Shown: positions 26,745 to 35,757, numbered from the stretch's first letter. The stretch: DNA of 53,316 nt from Rhodocyclaceae bacterium (GCA_028714035.1 JAQTNA010000032.1:1-53316), one strand, 5' to 3'. Notes: a model not told the origin generated them from the sequence alone. Program-made: numbers and translations.

Positions 26745-28286
26745 TCAGATGTCTCCCTGGGGGTTCAGCTTCTCCAGCTTGGAGTGGAGCTTGTTCAGGC
26801 CATTCACGTAGGCCTTGGCGGAGGCGACGATGATGTCCGTGTCCGCGCCCTGGCCGTTCACGATGCGCCCTGCCTTGGACAGCCGTACCGTGACCTCACC
26901 CTGGGAATCGGTGCCGGTGGTGATGTTGTTCACCGAGTAGAGGAGCAGGGTGGCGCCGCTGGGTGCCACGCTCTCTATGGCCTTGAAGGCCGCGTCCACG
27001 GGGCCGCTGCCGTCCGCCTCGGCCTTGATCTCCTGGCCGCCGGTATTGAGGGTGATGGAAGCGTGCGGGTGCTCGCCGGTTTCCGAATGGAACCGGGTGG
27101 ACACCAGCTTGTAGTGTTCCTGCGCGGGCGGCAAGCCTTCCTCCGACATGAGGGCCTGCAAGTCCTCGTCGAAGATCTCGTGCTTCTTGTCGGCGAGTTC
27201 CTTGAAGCGCTTGAAGGCCTCGTTCAGGGCGGCTTCGGATTCCACCCCGATGCCCAGTTCGGTGAGGCGGGACTTGAAGGCATTGCGCCCCGAGTGCTTG
27301 CCCATGACCAGCTTGTTGGCGTTCCAGCCCACGTCTTCGGCGCGCATGATTTCGTAGGTTTCCCGGTGCTTCAAGACACCATCCTGATGGATGCCGGACT
27401 CGTGGGCGAAGGCATTGGCGCCGACGATGGCCTTGTTGGGCTGCACGGCAAAGCCGGTGATGCCGGCCACCAGGCGGCTGGCGGGCACGATCTGGGTGGC
27501 ATCAATGCGGGTATCGCACTGGAACAAGTCCTGGCGGGTGCGTACCGCCATGACCACTTCTTCCAGCGACGCATTGCCCGCCCGCTCGCCCAGGCCGTTG
27601 ATGGTGCATTCCACCTGGCGCGCACCCTCCATGACGGCGGAGAGAGAGTTGGCCACGGCCAGGCCCAGGTCGTTGTGGCAATGCACGGACCAGATCACCT
27701 TGTCGGAGTTGGCCACCCGTTCCCGCAAGCTGCGGATGGTGCTGCCGAACTGCTGGGGCAGGTTGTAGCCCACGGTGTCCGGCACGTTCAGGGTCTTGGC
27801 GCCGGCCTTGATGACGGCATCGAAGATGCGGCAGAGGAAGTCAATCTCCGAACGGCCGGCGTCCTCGGCGGAAAACTCGATGTCGTCCGTGTATTCGGAG
27901 GCCCACTTGATCGCTTTGACCGCCTGTTCCACCACCTGGTCCGGGCTCATGCGCAGCTTCTTCTCCATGTGGATGGGGCTGGTGGCGATGAAGGTATGGA
28001 TGCGCCCGGATTTCGCCGGCCGCAAGGCTTCGCCCGCGCGCCGGATGTCGTTTTCAGAGGCGCGGGCCAGGCCGCAGACCGTGGAGTCCTTGATCGCTTC
28101 GGCCACCGAACGCACCGACTCGAAGTCACCGTTGGAGGCGGCGGGGAAACCCGCCTCGATCACGTTCACGCGCATGCGTTCCAGTTGGCGTGCGATACGC
28201 AGCTTCTCGTCCCGGGTCATGGAGGCTCCGGGGCTCTGTTCGCCGTCACGCAAGGTGGTATCGAAAATCACCAACTGGTCTTTCAT
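26745..28286 (-). CDS. leuA: 2-isopropylmalate synthase
   Basis: 513 residues; condenses acetyl-CoA with 2-ketoisovalerate, the first committed step of leucine synthesis. Seen: [15 protein letters not shown] (catalytic Arg-Asp), [18 protein letters not shown] with the metal-ligand Hx[13 protein letters not shown], and the C-terminal leucine-binding regulatory domain (about 390-510). The start is [17 protein letters not shown] with an AGGAGAAAACC site. No leuB/C/D genes are adjacent. A leucine-rich leader peptide lies about 110 bases upstream, suggesting control by leucine supply in addition to allosteric feedback. Confidence 0.97.
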   Translation of the reverse strand: MKDQLVIFDTTLRDGEQSPGASMTRDEKLRIARQLERMRVNVIEAGFPAASNGDFESVRSVAEAIKDSTVCGLARASENDIRRAGEALRPAKSGRIHTFIATSPIHMEKKLRMSPDQVVEQAVKAIKWASEYTDDIEFSAEDAGRSEIDFLCRIFDAVIKAGAKTLNVPDTVGYNLPQQFGSTIRSLRERVANSDKVIWSVHCHNDLGLAVANSLSAVMEGARQVECTINGLGERAGNASLEEVVMAVRTRQDLFQCDTRIDATQIVPASRLVAGITGFAVQPNKAIVGANAFAHESGIHQDGVLKHRETYEIMRAEDVGWNANKLVMGKHSGRNAFKSRLTELGIGVESEAALNEAFKRFKELADKKHEIFDEDLQALMSEEGLPPAQEHYKLVSTRFHSETGEHPHASITLNTGGQEIKAEADGSGPVDAAFKAIESVAPSGATLLLYSVNNITTGTDSQGEVTVRLSKAGRIVNGQGADTDIIVASAKAYVNGLNKLHSKLEKLNPQGDI

Positions 28287-28393
28287 GGTTTTCTCCTGAG
28301 TTGTTGCCGGGGTGGCCGGCGCTTGAATATGGCTCGACCCCGCAAATTTATCGTTGCGGAACCGGGACCAACCGAATTGTGGGAGTGGGGTAT

Positions 28394-28507
28394 TTAGCGC
28401 GCGGGGCGCAGCAGCAGGCCGGCCAGCAGCAGGCCGACACGGGCGGGGAGCCCGTGGGAGGAATATGACGCAGCGGTAGACGCAGCGATGCAGGCAGAGG
28501 CGTTCAT
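28394..28507 (-). CDS. Putative leucine leader peptide upstream of leuA
   Basis: 37 codons that read [10 protein letters not shown] at the start and [13 protein letters not shown] then TAA at the end. Seven of the last thirteen to eighteen residues are leucine, in two runs of three CTG codons just before the stop, the classic composition of an attenuation leader. The predicted -10 box ends 7 bases upstream of the ATG, so the transcript would begin at or within a base or two of the start codon and the peptide would be leaderless. The downstream RNA has a CCGCAA/TTGCGG hairpin and a GCCGG/CCGGC hairpin before the leuA ribosome site, but no hairpin followed by a T-run, so the control mechanism is not obvious. 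Confidence 0.6.
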   Translation of the reverse strand: MNASACIAASTAASYSSHGLPARVGLLLAGLLLRPAR

Positions 28508-28514
28508 GGGCTCG

Positions 28515-28543
28515 ACTATATCCAAGTTGCCGACCGCGCGCAA
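28515..28543 (-). promoter_or_regulatory. Sigma-70 promoter of leader peptide-leuA
   Basis: Minus strand TTGCGC (28538-28543), a 17-base spacer and TATAGT (28515-28520). It is placed so that transcription starts near 28508, directly at the leader ATG. Confidence 0.6.
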
Positions 28544-28568
28544 GCGCGGAAAATACGCAGTCAAGTGA

Positions 28569-29222
28569 CTAGCCTTTGGCCAGGGAAAGGAGTGCGTTTC
28601 GGTTTTCGTGCAATATCCGGCGCCCCAGGGCTGCGTCAGCCATGAGTTCCCGCCAGGCGTTGGGCGCCATGGGCCGGCGGGAATAGCGCTGTCTGGCCGC
28701 GCTCCAGGTCCATGGCAGGATCAGCGATCGTCCGTGGCGTTGCCGCGCATCCATCAGGATGGCTTTTCCCCGCCCGTCGGCACAGAGTACGGCGCCGCCT
28801 GGCCCCAGTTCCCGCTCCAGCCATGCCAGGAGGGCCGGTTCGGCACCGGGCGTGGTGGCGAAGGCCTGGCGCAGCAGGAACTGCCCGTCCTGCACCCGGC
28901 CGACCCCCGTCAGGAAGAGTCGAGAACCCCCGTCGTCAAGCAGGGCCGGGTAGAGGGCGAGCAATGCCGGCAGGGCGGCTTCCTGCCCGGGGCACAGGGG
29001 CAGGGATTGCACCTTGTCGTGAGCGGGCGGGCGTCGCAGATACCAGAGCGGGAAGCGCCGCTCCGCCAGGTATAGGCCGGGGGCGATTTCCCGTCCCTCC
29101 GCGGCCAGGGCCGAGGCTTGCGAGGATGCGCCCGCGCGCTGGCGGCAAAGCGCGCGCAGGGTTTCCACCCGGTTCATCAGGATCTCCAGGCTGGGCTCGA
29201 CGGCGGGGGTGGCGGCATTCAT
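28569..29222 (-). CDS. Hypothetical protein resembling a degenerate YprB-type RNase H-like domain
   Basis: 217 residues. The layout recalls the ribonuclease-H-like YprB family: GREIAPGLYLAERRFPL, a run of leucine-rich residues, SRLFLTGVGRVQDGQFLLRQAFATTPGAEPALLAWLERE, then ADGRGKAILMDARQRHG where active relatives carry NGxxFDxPLLxxR. The usual first acidic motif (D-x-E-T-T-G-L) seems to be missing: the sequence goes from ALLDDGGS straight into the next strand. It may therefore be a pseudo-nuclease. The family call is by pattern memory only. ATG 29220-29222 has a GGAG site eight bases upstream and is preferred to 29249. It is divergent from the small ORF and the haem-type kinase. Confidence 0.6.
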   Translation of the reverse strand: MNAATPAVEPSLEILMNRVETLRALCRQRAGASSQASALAAEGREIAPGLYLAERRFPLWYLRRPPAHDKVQSLPLCPGQEAALPALLALYPALLDDGGSRLFLTGVGRVQDGQFLLRQAFATTPGAEPALLAWLERELGPGGAVLCADGRGKAILMDARQRHGRSLILPWTWSAARQRYSRRPMAPNAWRELMADAALGRRILHENRNALLSLAKG

Positions 29223-29335
29223 GGCTTTACTCCACGGCAGAAATAACATGGCGCCATGATGCGGTTAGTTGTGGCTCATCTGGTGAGCCTGCCACCGCTT
29301 AAGATGGGCTCATCCTCAAATACCGGAGATTTGTG

Positions 29336-29470
29336 ATGAAAGCCCTGGCCTTCAACCTCGATCGCTCCTGCGCCTCCCTATCCCTCGGCGCCCCCAGGCC
29401 GGACAGCCTGGTTTTTGCCCTGAGCCTGGTTCTTTTCCTGGTCTCGCTGCTCCTGGCCCCGGTGCCTTGA
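29336..29470 (+). CDS. Small single-helix membrane protein (44 residues)
   Basis: Too short for usual gene calling. ATG 29336 is preceded by GGAG (29324-29327) at a workable spacing. The protein starts MKALAFNLDRSCASL and ends in one strongly hydrophobic helix, LVFALSLVLFLVSLLLAPV, then Pro-stop. It ends 54 bases before the CXXCH histidine kinase on the same strand. No family recognised; it could be a small regulator of the kinase or simply a chance ORF. Confidence 0.45.
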   Translation: MKALAFNLDRSCASLSLGAPRPDSLVFALSLVLFLVSLLLAPVP

Positions 29471-29491
29471 ATGCCTTTGGCGTACAATTGA

Positions 29492-29514
29492 CCCCGAGGA
29501 CGGCATCCTCGGGG
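29492..29514 (+). promoter_or_regulatory. Hairpin directly before the histidine kinase ribosome site
   Basis: CCCCGAGGA (29492-29500) pairs perfectly with TCCTCGGGG (29506-29514) around CGGCA. It abuts the GGGCGGGG stretch before ATG 29525 and could limit ribosome access. Confidence 0.4.
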
Positions 29515-29524
29515 GGCGGGGACC

Positions 29525-31777
29525 ATGTTTTGGGGCGGCGACAGTCTGGGCAGGCAGGCCTTCTGGGTAGGAGTGGCGTGGACCCTGACCCTGCTCGCCT
29601 CGGTGTACTGGAATTATTGGCACGAGCATCAACTGACTCTGGAGATGGCCGCCCGGGATGCCCGGGCCAATATCGGCAAGGACCTGGCCTTCCGACGCTG
29701 GGCCAGCGCGCACGGCGGGGTCTATGTGCCGCTCACCGATTTCACCCCCGCCAACCCCTGGCTCAAGGTACCGGAAAGGGACATCAGCACGCCCTCCGGG
29801 GGTCGCCTGACCCTGGTCAATCCGGCCTACATGGTGCGCCAGATGCAGGAACTCTTTCCCAACGACCTCGGGGTGCGGGGCCATATCACCAGCCTCCAGC
29901 CCCTGAACCCGGGCAATGCGGCGGACGCCTGGGAAACGGTTGCCCTCATGCAGTTCGAGCAGGGTGCCACGCGGGAAGTCTCGGGCGTGACGGATATCGG
30001 CGGCAAACCCGCCATGCGCGTGATCCGGGCCATGGTGGTGGAGCAGGCCTGCCTCAAATGTCACGAGGATCAGGGCTACAAGCTTGGCGGTATCCGCGGG
30101 GGCATCAGCGCGTCCGTCCTGCTGGAACCCTACTTCGAGAAGGAACGCCGGCTCGTGACCGTGCTCGGCGCCTCCCATGCCTTGATCTGGGGTGTCGGCC
30201 TGGGCGCGATTTTTCTCTTTTATCGGCGGGCACTGTCGCGTCAGAGCGCGCGGGAGGCGGCGGAGCGGGCCTTGCGCGGCAGCGAGGAGCGTTACCGGGC
30301 CATTATGGAAGGGGTGCCGGTGGGGCTCTTCATCACCCAGGATGCCATTTTCCGGCACGTGAACCAGTTCGGTGCGCGCCTGTTCGGCTATGAACCGGTA
30401 GAACTCGTGGGCCGCCGCGGCCCGTTGGAACTGGTACCGCCCGAGGAAAGGGAAGGGCTTGCACAGCGCATGAAACAGCGTCTCCTGATGCGCTCGCAGG
30501 AGCCGACCTATGAGCAAAAATGCCTGCGCAAGGATGGCTCGATATTCGTGGCCCTGATTACCGGTCGGGTGGTGGACCTGGACGGGAAGCCCGCCATCAT
30601 CGGCTCCATCCTGGATATCACCGAGCGCAAGCGCACGGAGGAGCAGTTACACCTCGCGGCTCGGGTGTTCGAAGGGGCGAACGAGGGTATTCTCATCTCC
30701 GACCCGGAGAATCGCATCGTTTCCGTGAATCGTGCCTTCTCGCGCATCAGCGGCTATGCCAAAGACGACCTGCTGGGGAAGAATCCCCGCCTGCTCCAGT
30801 CAGGCCGGCACGATGGTGCCTGGTATGCGGCCATGTGGCAGGCAATCATGGGGGCGGGCTACTGGAAGGGCGAAATCTGGAATCGGCGCCAGGATGGGGA
30901 AATCTTCCGGGTGGACCTCTCGATTTCCGCCGTGCGTGACGATGGCGGGCGAATTCTTTATTACGTCGCGATCTACGCCGACATCAGCGAACGTCTGGCG
31001 GCGGAGCAGGTCATACGCACCATGAACGAGTCCCTGGAGCGACGCGTGGCCGAGCGCACCAGCGACCTGACCCGGCTCAACCGGGATCTGGAGTCCTTCT
31101 CCTATTCCATTTCCCATGACCTCCGGGCGCCGCTGCGGGCGCTGAACGGTTACGCCCAGATACTCGCCGAGCAGGAAGAGGGCAAGCTCTCCGAGGAAGG
31201 GCGGCAGATGTTCGGGCGGATACGCCGGAATGCCGTGAAGATGGGGCAGCTCATTGACGATCTCTTGCAGTTCTCGCGGGTCGGGCGCAGCGGCATGGAG
31301 TTGGGAGCGATCAACCTGGCGGAGGTGGCGCGGCCGGTGCTTGAGGACCTGATGCGGGAATACCCCGGGGCGCGCGTGGTTTTGGGGGTGATTCCGGAAT
31401 TGCGGGGCGACGTCACCATGGTGCGCCAGGTTCTCGCCAATCTCCTGGGCAATGCCTTCAAGTTCTCCTCGCGCCGGCCGGAACCCGTGATCGAACTGGG
31501 CAGCGGTGTGCTGGACGGAGAGTACCCGGAGCGCGGCGTCGAGGGGACGCCCTATGTCTTCGTGCGCGACAACGGCGCCGGCTTTGATCCGGGCTACGCG
31601 GATCGCCTGTTCGGCGTCTTCCAGCGCATGCACACGGAACAGCAGTTCCCGGGCACCGGCGCGGGCCTGGCCATCGTCAAGCGCATCGTGGAAAGGCACG
31701 GCGGCCAGGTCTGGTTCGAGGCGGAGCCGGACAAGGGGGCGACCTTCTATTTCACCCTGCCGGATCAGGGGCAATGA
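29525..31777 (+). CDS. Sensor histidine kinase with CXXCH (Tll0287/DUF3365-type) periplasmic domain
   Basis: 750 residues. A helix at about 12-30 and one at 212-232 bracket a periplasmic domain of the DUF3365/Tll0287 type that contains CLKCH (Cys176, Cys179, His180), a c-type haem attachment motif. Two PAS domains follow (about 253-370 and 378-495), then a coiled coil, a phytochrome-like HisKA with His531 (SYSISHDLRAPLRALNGY), and HATPase with NLLGNAFKF and GTGAGLAIVKR. There is no receiver domain. The protein plausibly senses redox state, oxygen or NO through haem. No cognate regulator is adjacent. ATG 29525 follows a GC-rich hairpin. Confidence 0.88.
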   Translation: MFWGGDSLGRQAFWVGVAWTLTLLASVYWNYWHEHQLTLEMAARDARANIGKDLAFRRWASAHGGVYVPLTDFTPANPWLKVPERDISTPSGGRLTLVNPAYMVRQMQELFPNDLGVRGHITSLQPLNPGNAADAWETVALMQFEQGATREVSGVTDIGGKPAMRVIRAMVVEQACLKCHEDQGYKLGGIRGGISASVLLEPYFEKERRLVTVLGASHALIWGVGLGAIFLFYRRALSRQSAREAAERALRGSEERYRAIMEGVPVGLFITQDAIFRHVNQFGARLFGYEPVELVGRRGPLELVPPEEREGLAQRMKQRLLMRSQEPTYEQKCLRKDGSIFVALITGRVVDLDGKPAIIGSILDITERKRTEEQLHLAARVFEGANEGILISDPENRIVSVNRAFSRISGYAKDDLLGKNPRLLQSGRHDGAWYAAMWQAIMGAGYWKGEIWNRRQDGEIFRVDLSISAVRDDGGRILYYVAIYADISERLAAEQVIRTMNESLERRVAERTSDLTRLNRDLESFSYSISHDLRAPLRALNGYAQILAEQEEGKLSEEGRQMFGRIRRNAVKMGQLIDDLLQFSRVGRSGMELGAINLAEVARPVLEDLMREYPGARVVLGVIPELRGDVTMVRQVLANLLGNAFKFSSRRPEPVIELGSGVLDGEYPERGVEGTPYVFVRDNGAGFDPGYADRLFGVFQRMHTEQQFPGTGAGLAIVKRIVERHGGQVWFEAEPDKGATFYFTLPDQGQ

Positions 31778-31804
31778 AAAAGGGCAGCCGAGGCTGCCCT
31801 TTTC
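31777..31804. terminator. Bidirectional terminator
   Basis: AAAAGGGCAGCC pairs with GGCTGCCCTTTT between the convergent kinase and efp genes; A and T runs are on both sides. Confidence 0.9.
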
Positions 31805-31821
31805 GCTGAACCGGAAAGCGA

Positions 31822-32391
31822 TCAGTTCTTGGCGCGGTTCTTGAATTCGCCGGTGCGGGTGTCAATCTCGATACGGTCGCCGATCTCGACGAAGGCCGGC
31901 ACCTGGACCACGAAGGTCGTGCCCACGAGGCGGGCGGGCTTCAGGACCTTGCCGGAAGTGTCGCCGCGCACCGCGGGCTCCACGTATTCCACCTCGCGTA
32001 CCACGGTGGTGGGCAGATCCACGGAGATGGCCTTGCCTTCGTAGAAGGTCACCTCGCACACGTCGGTCATGCCGTCCACGATGTAGTTGATGGTGTCGCC
32101 CAGGTTGTCCGCTTCCACTTCGTACTGGTTGTAGTCCGGGTCCATGAAGATGTACATGGGCTCGGCAAAGTAGGAATAGGTGCAGTCCTTGCGTTCCAGT
32201 TGCACGGTGTCGAACTTCTCGTCGGCCTTGTAGATGGCCTCGCCCGGGGTGTCGGTGAGAAGATTCTTGAACTTCATCTTCACCACGGAAGCGTTGCGAC
32301 CGGACTTGGAGAACTCGGTCTTCTGCACCACCATGGGGTTGCCGTTGACCATGATGACGTTGCCTGCGCGGATTTCCTGAGCGGTTTTCAT
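31822..32391 (-). CDS. efp: Translation elongation factor P (arginine type)
   Basis: 189 residues, three beta-barrel domains; relieves ribosome stalling at polyproline. The tip of domain I reads SKSGRNAS with Arg32, where lysine-type EF-P has Lys34. Arg32 EF-P is rhamnosylated by EarP, whose gene lies immediately upstream on the same strand. The family pattern continues with [31 protein letters not shown] and the C-terminal [15 protein letters not shown]. It is monocistronic or co-transcribed with earP; its own -10 overlaps the earP stop. Confidence 0.98.
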   Translation of the reverse strand: MKTAQEIRAGNVIMVNGNPMVVQKTEFSKSGRNASVVKMKFKNLLTDTPGEAIYKADEKFDTVQLERKDCTYSYFAEPMYIFMDPDYNQYEVEADNLGDTINYIVDGMTDVCEVTFYEGKAISVDLPTTVVREVEYVEPAVRGDTSGKVLKPARLVGTTFVVQVPAFVEIGDRIEIDTRTGEFKNRAKN

Positions 32392-32442
32392 GTTTCGTCC
32401 TGCGAAAAAAGTTGGGCGGGGGCCGGAAAAACTTAACCGCGG

Positions 32443-32448
32443 ATTATA
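32443..32448 (-). promoter_or_regulatory. -10 hexamer of the efp promoter overlapping the earP stop
   Basis: The minus strand reads TATAAT; the earP TAA stop (32444-32446) uses the same bases. No strong -35 is visible 17 bases upstream, so confidence rests on the hexamer and its position before efp. Confidence 0.5.
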
Positions 32449-33607
32449 ACCTACTATTCACGAATAATTCCAGGTTCCCCGCGAGATCGCCCCGCTTCGC
32501 CAGTTGCCCCGCCCAGTCCGGGCCATGGGCGTTCAAGGTCGGTAGTTGTATCGCGAAATCATTCCAGGCGCCGACGATGTCACCCGAAGTGCCGATACCG
32601 TTCCAGCCATGCCACAGGCGGCGCACGGCCTCGGCCGCCTCGGGCGCCAGGGCTGCGCCATAGAGGTCCAGGAAGGCATTCAGTTTTTCGTGATGGACGT
32701 CTTCCCGCTGCGGGTAGATGTGCCAGACGAAGGGGCGGGCGGCCCACTGGGCGCGCACGAAGGAGTCCTCGCCGCGCACGAAATTCAGGTCGCAGGCCCA
32801 GAGCAGCCGGTCGTAGTCGTCCTGTTCCAGGAAAGGCAGGATGTGGAGCGCGAGGTTTCCGTGCCGGCAGTGGCGGCCTGCTTGCGGCTCGAAGCCGAAT
32901 TCGGCGCCGGCCAGGGTCGCCGCCGCCGTACCTTCCGGTACCAGGCAGGTGATGGGATAGGTGGCGCTTCCCCAGGTTTCCAGCAGGTCCAGGGTGGCGA
33001 CGTTGGCGTAGCTGAAGAGGGATAGGCGCAGTTCGGCGTCGCCTCGGGGGGGGAGTCCCAGGCGGGACCAGAAGGCGGCCGTGGCCGCGGGGTCGGCCTG
33101 GAAGGCTGCCCGCTGCTCCAGCAGGCCACTCTCCAAAAGCAGGCCGCCGGTGCCGGCAGAAAAGCCGGGAAAGAAGAAATACTTGAGGAGAGGCAGGCGC
33201 GGATGGGGGGAGGGCAGGCCGTGGCAGCCGGCCACCCAGGCCTCGGCAGACAGATATTCCAGGTTCAGCCAGGCGGGGGCCGGGTCGCGCCGCGCCATGG
33301 CGCGGATGAAGTTTTCCGGCAGTTCGCAGGCGAAGGCCTCGATCACCACCTTGCCCGGTTCGGTCCCGGGGAACGGCGTGCGCCAGTGCCGGATGTCCAC
33401 CCCGCGCAGGGTCTGGCTTTCTCGTCGGGCATCCAGGCCGGGTAGCAGCCGGGCAAAACTCATGAGGTCGTCCACCCACAGGCGCACCGGGTGCTTCCGT
33501 TCGTGCGCCAACTGCCGCGCCAGGCGCCAACAGACGCCGATGTCGCCGTAGTTGTCCACCACGGTGCAGAAGATGTCCCAGGTCGCGGCAGGTATTTGAT
33601 CTCGCAC
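32444..33607 (-). CDS. earP: EF-P arginine rhamnosyltransferase
   Basis: 387 residues, GT-B glycosyltransferase fold; attaches rhamnose from dTDP-beta-L-rhamnose to Arg32 of EF-P. The N-terminal [20 protein letters not shown] carries the family aspartates (Asp18, Asp22), and the C-terminal half has [25 protein letters not shown], the conserved donor-binding stretch with its catalytic-region glutamate. Genomic pairing with an Arg32 efp confirms the call. The start appears to be GTG 33605-33607 with a weak ribosome site; a few residues either way are possible. dTDP-rhamnose synthesis genes are not in the window. Confidence 0.95.
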   Translation of the reverse strand: MRDQIPAATWDIFCTVVDNYGDIGVCWRLARQLAHERKHPVRLWVDDLMSFARLLPGLDARRESQTLRGVDIRHWRTPFPGTEPGKVVIEAFACELPENFIRAMARRDPAPAWLNLEYLSAEAWVAGCHGLPSPHPRLPLLKYFFFPGFSAGTGGLLLESGLLEQRAAFQADPAATAAFWSRLGLPPRGDAELRLSLFSYANVATLDLLETWGSATYPITCLVPEGTAAATLAGAEFGFEPQAGRHCRHGNLALHILPFLEQDDYDRLLWACDLNFVRGEDSFVRAQWAARPFVWHIYPQREDVHHEKLNAFLDLYGAALAPEAAEAVRRLWHGWNGIGTSGDIVGAWNDFAIQLPTLNAHGPDWAGQLAKRGDLAGNLELFVNSRL

Positions 33608-33651
33608 GGCCAGTGTCCCGGTTCCGCTGCCATGAATGGAAATTGCCGCGA

Positions 33652-33755
33652 CAGGGGCCAGAGGCTAGAAAGTCAGAGGGGCTAGGGAATATTATGCGCG
33701 CCCGAAGGGCGCGGAAAACATCCTAGCCTCTAGTCCCTAGCCTCTAGCCTCTAGA
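33652..33755. repeat. CCCTAGC-heptamer inverted-repeat element, copy 2
   Basis: Head CAGGGGCCAGAGGCTAGA, middle palindrome GCGCGCCCGAAGGGCGCG (33696-33713), tail of degenerate heptamers (CCTAGCC, TCTAGTC, CCTAGCC, TCTAGCC) ending CTAGA. The tail supplies the kup stop codon. The terminal CCCCTG seen in copies 1 and 3 is missing. Confidence 0.7.
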
Positions 33756-35646
33756 TCTCGATCTGCGTGCCCAGTTCCACCACCCGGTTGGTGGGGATGC
33801 GGAAGTAGGCGGTGGCGCTGCCGGCGTTGCGGGCCATGCTGGCGAACAGCTTCTCGCGCCACAGGGCCATGCCCGGCATCTGGGTCGGGATGATGGTTTC
33901 CCGACTGAGGAAGAAAGAGGTTTCCAGCATGTTGAAGGAGAGACCGAAGGCCGTGCATTGCGCCAGTGCCTTCGGAATGTCCGGTTCGTCCTTGAAACCG
34001 TAACGGATGAAGATGCGGAAGAAATCGTTGCCCAGCTTTTCAGCCTCGGCGTGGTCAATTTCCGGCACGTGGGGCACGTCCTCGAAGATCACCGTGAGAA
34101 AGACGACCCGCTCGTGCAACACCTTGTTGTGGGCCAGGTTGTGCAGCATGGCGTGGGGTACCGCATCCGGGTTGGTGCTGAGGAAGACCGCGGTACCCGC
34201 TACACGGGTGGGCGGATAGGCCGCCATGTCGGACAGGAAGGGCTTGAGATCAATGGCCTGGGCCTTGAGGCGGGAGAACAGGATTTCCCGGCCGCGCTTC
34301 CAGGTGGACAGCACCGTGAAGATGACGGCGCCCAGAGTGAGCGGGAACCAGCCGCCATGGGGGATCTTCAGCGTGTTGGCGGAGAAATAGGACAGGTCCA
34401 CCGTGAGCAGCAGGCTGAAGGCCAGGATGCTCAGGGGAAGGCTCCAGCGCCACAGGTTGCGCACGACGAAGAAGGCCAGGGCGGTGTCAATCACCATGGT
34501 GGTGGTGACGGCGATACCGTAGGCCGCCGCCAGGTTGCTGGAGGATTGGAAGCCCAGCACCAGGGCCACGATCGCCACCAGCAGCCCCCAGTTGATCGCG
34601 GGCAGATAGACCTGGCCGATCTCCTGTTCCGAGGTGTGGTTGATCTCCATGCGCGGAGCGTAGCCCAGTTGCATGGCCTGGCGGGTCATGGAATAGGCGC
34701 CGGAAATGACCGCCTGGGAGGCGATGACCGTGGCCATGGTGGCCAACCCGATGAGGGGGTAGAGCGCCCAGTCCGGGGCCATGTGGAAGAAGGGATTGGC
34801 CAGACTCTTGGAATTGGTCATCAGCTCCGCGCCCTGGCCCAGGTAGTTGAGCATGAGGGCGGGCAGGACGAACCAGAACCAGGCGGCGGAGATCGGCTTC
34901 CGGCCGAAGTGGCCCATGTCCGCGTAGAGAGCCTCGGCGCCGGTGACCGCCAGCACCACGGCACCCAGGGCGAGGAAGGAATGCCAGCCGTGGCGGACAA
35001 AGAAAGACAGGGCATAGGCGGGGTTGAGCGCCATGAGTACGGCGGGCTGTTCAATGATGTTCGACACGCCCATGGTTGCCAGCACCAGGAACCAGATCAC
35101 CATGATCGGGCCGAACAGGGCGCCGACGCTGGCCGTGCCCCGGCGCTGGAACATGAAGAGCCCGACCAGCACCATGAGCGTGATGGGCACGACGTAGGGC
35201 TTGAGAACGGGGGTGGCGACCTCCAGGCCCTCCACCGCGGAGAGTACCGAGATGGCGGGGGTGATGACGCCATCGCCGTAGAACAGGGCGGCGCCGAAGA
35301 TGCCCATGCCCATGAGGATGCGCCGCACGGCCGGTTTGTGGTCCATCTGGCGCGTGAGGGCGATGAGCGCCATGATGCCGCCTTCGCCCCGGTTGTCGGC
35401 GCGCATGATGAAGAGCACGTACTTCAGGGAAACGATGATCATCAGCGACCAGAAGATCAGGGACAGCACGCTGAGGATATTGTCCGGCGTCAGCGCCAGT
35501 CCGTGTTCTCCCGTGAACACTTCCCGCATGGTGTACAGCGGGCTGGTACCGATATCGCCATAGACGATGCCGATGGCGGCCAGGGCCAGGCTGGCGGTGC
35601 CGCTATGGCTTTCGCGGGTTTGGCTCGGGCTTTGAGACTGGCCCAT
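33751..35646 (-). CDS. kup: Kup-family potassium uptake protein
   Basis: 631 residues, low-affinity K+/H+ symporter of the KUP/HAK/KT family, with about twelve transmembrane helices in the first 450 residues and a cytosolic C-terminal domain. Family motifs seen: GIVYGDIGTSPLYTMREVF at the N-terminus, FYGDGVITPAISVLSAVEGL, and TGAEALYADMGHFG. ATG 35644-35646 (MGQSQSPSQTRES) gives the usual length; the extension to 35697 is unlikely. The stop TAG (33751-33753) falls in the tail of a repeat element. Divergent from ppa. Confidence 0.96.
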   Translation of the reverse strand: MGQSQSPSQTRESHSGTASLALAAIGIVYGDIGTSPLYTMREVFTGEHGLALTPDNILSVLSLIFWSLMIIVSLKYVLFIMRADNRGEGGIMALIALTRQMDHKPAVRRILMGMGIFGAALFYGDGVITPAISVLSAVEGLEVATPVLKPYVVPITLMVLVGLFMFQRRGTASVGALFGPIMVIWFLVLATMGVSNIIEQPAVLMALNPAYALSFFVRHGWHSFLALGAVVLAVTGAEALYADMGHFGRKPISAAWFWFVLPALMLNYLGQGAELMTNSKSLANPFFHMAPDWALYPLIGLATMATVIASQAVISGAYSMTRQAMQLGYAPRMEINHTSEQEIGQVYLPAINWGLLVAIVALVLGFQSSSNLAAAYGIAVTTTMVIDTALAFFVVRNLWRWSLPLSILAFSLLLTVDLSYFSANTLKIPHGGWFPLTLGAVIFTVLSTWKRGREILFSRLKAQAIDLKPFLSDMAAYPPTRVAGTAVFLSTNPDAVPHAMLHNLAHNKVLHERVVFLTVIFEDVPHVPEIDHAEAEKLGNDFFRIFIRYGFKDEPDIPKALAQCTAFGLSFNMLETSFFLSRETIIPTQMPGMALWREKLFASMARNAGSATAYFRIPTNRVVELGTQIEI

Positions 35647-35751
35647 GGGGGGTACTCCTGTCCAGGTGCATCTGTCCGCGGCAGGCGCGCGATACAAGCC
35701 GATAAAGTATAACTCAAGGCCAGGTATAGTTTATTGCTTCGCACAAATGGC

Positions 35752-35757
35752 TATAAT
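35752..35757 (+). promoter_or_regulatory. -10 hexamer of the ppa promoter
   Basis: A perfect TATAAT lies 28 bases before the ppa ATG in the AT-rich kup-ppa gap. The -35 region (TTTATT-like) is poor. Confidence 0.5.

Noticed and set aside
33958-35712. 584-residue plus-strand frame opposite kup
   Set aside because: Glu/His/Gln-rich shadow of a transmembrane gene; kup is unambiguous.
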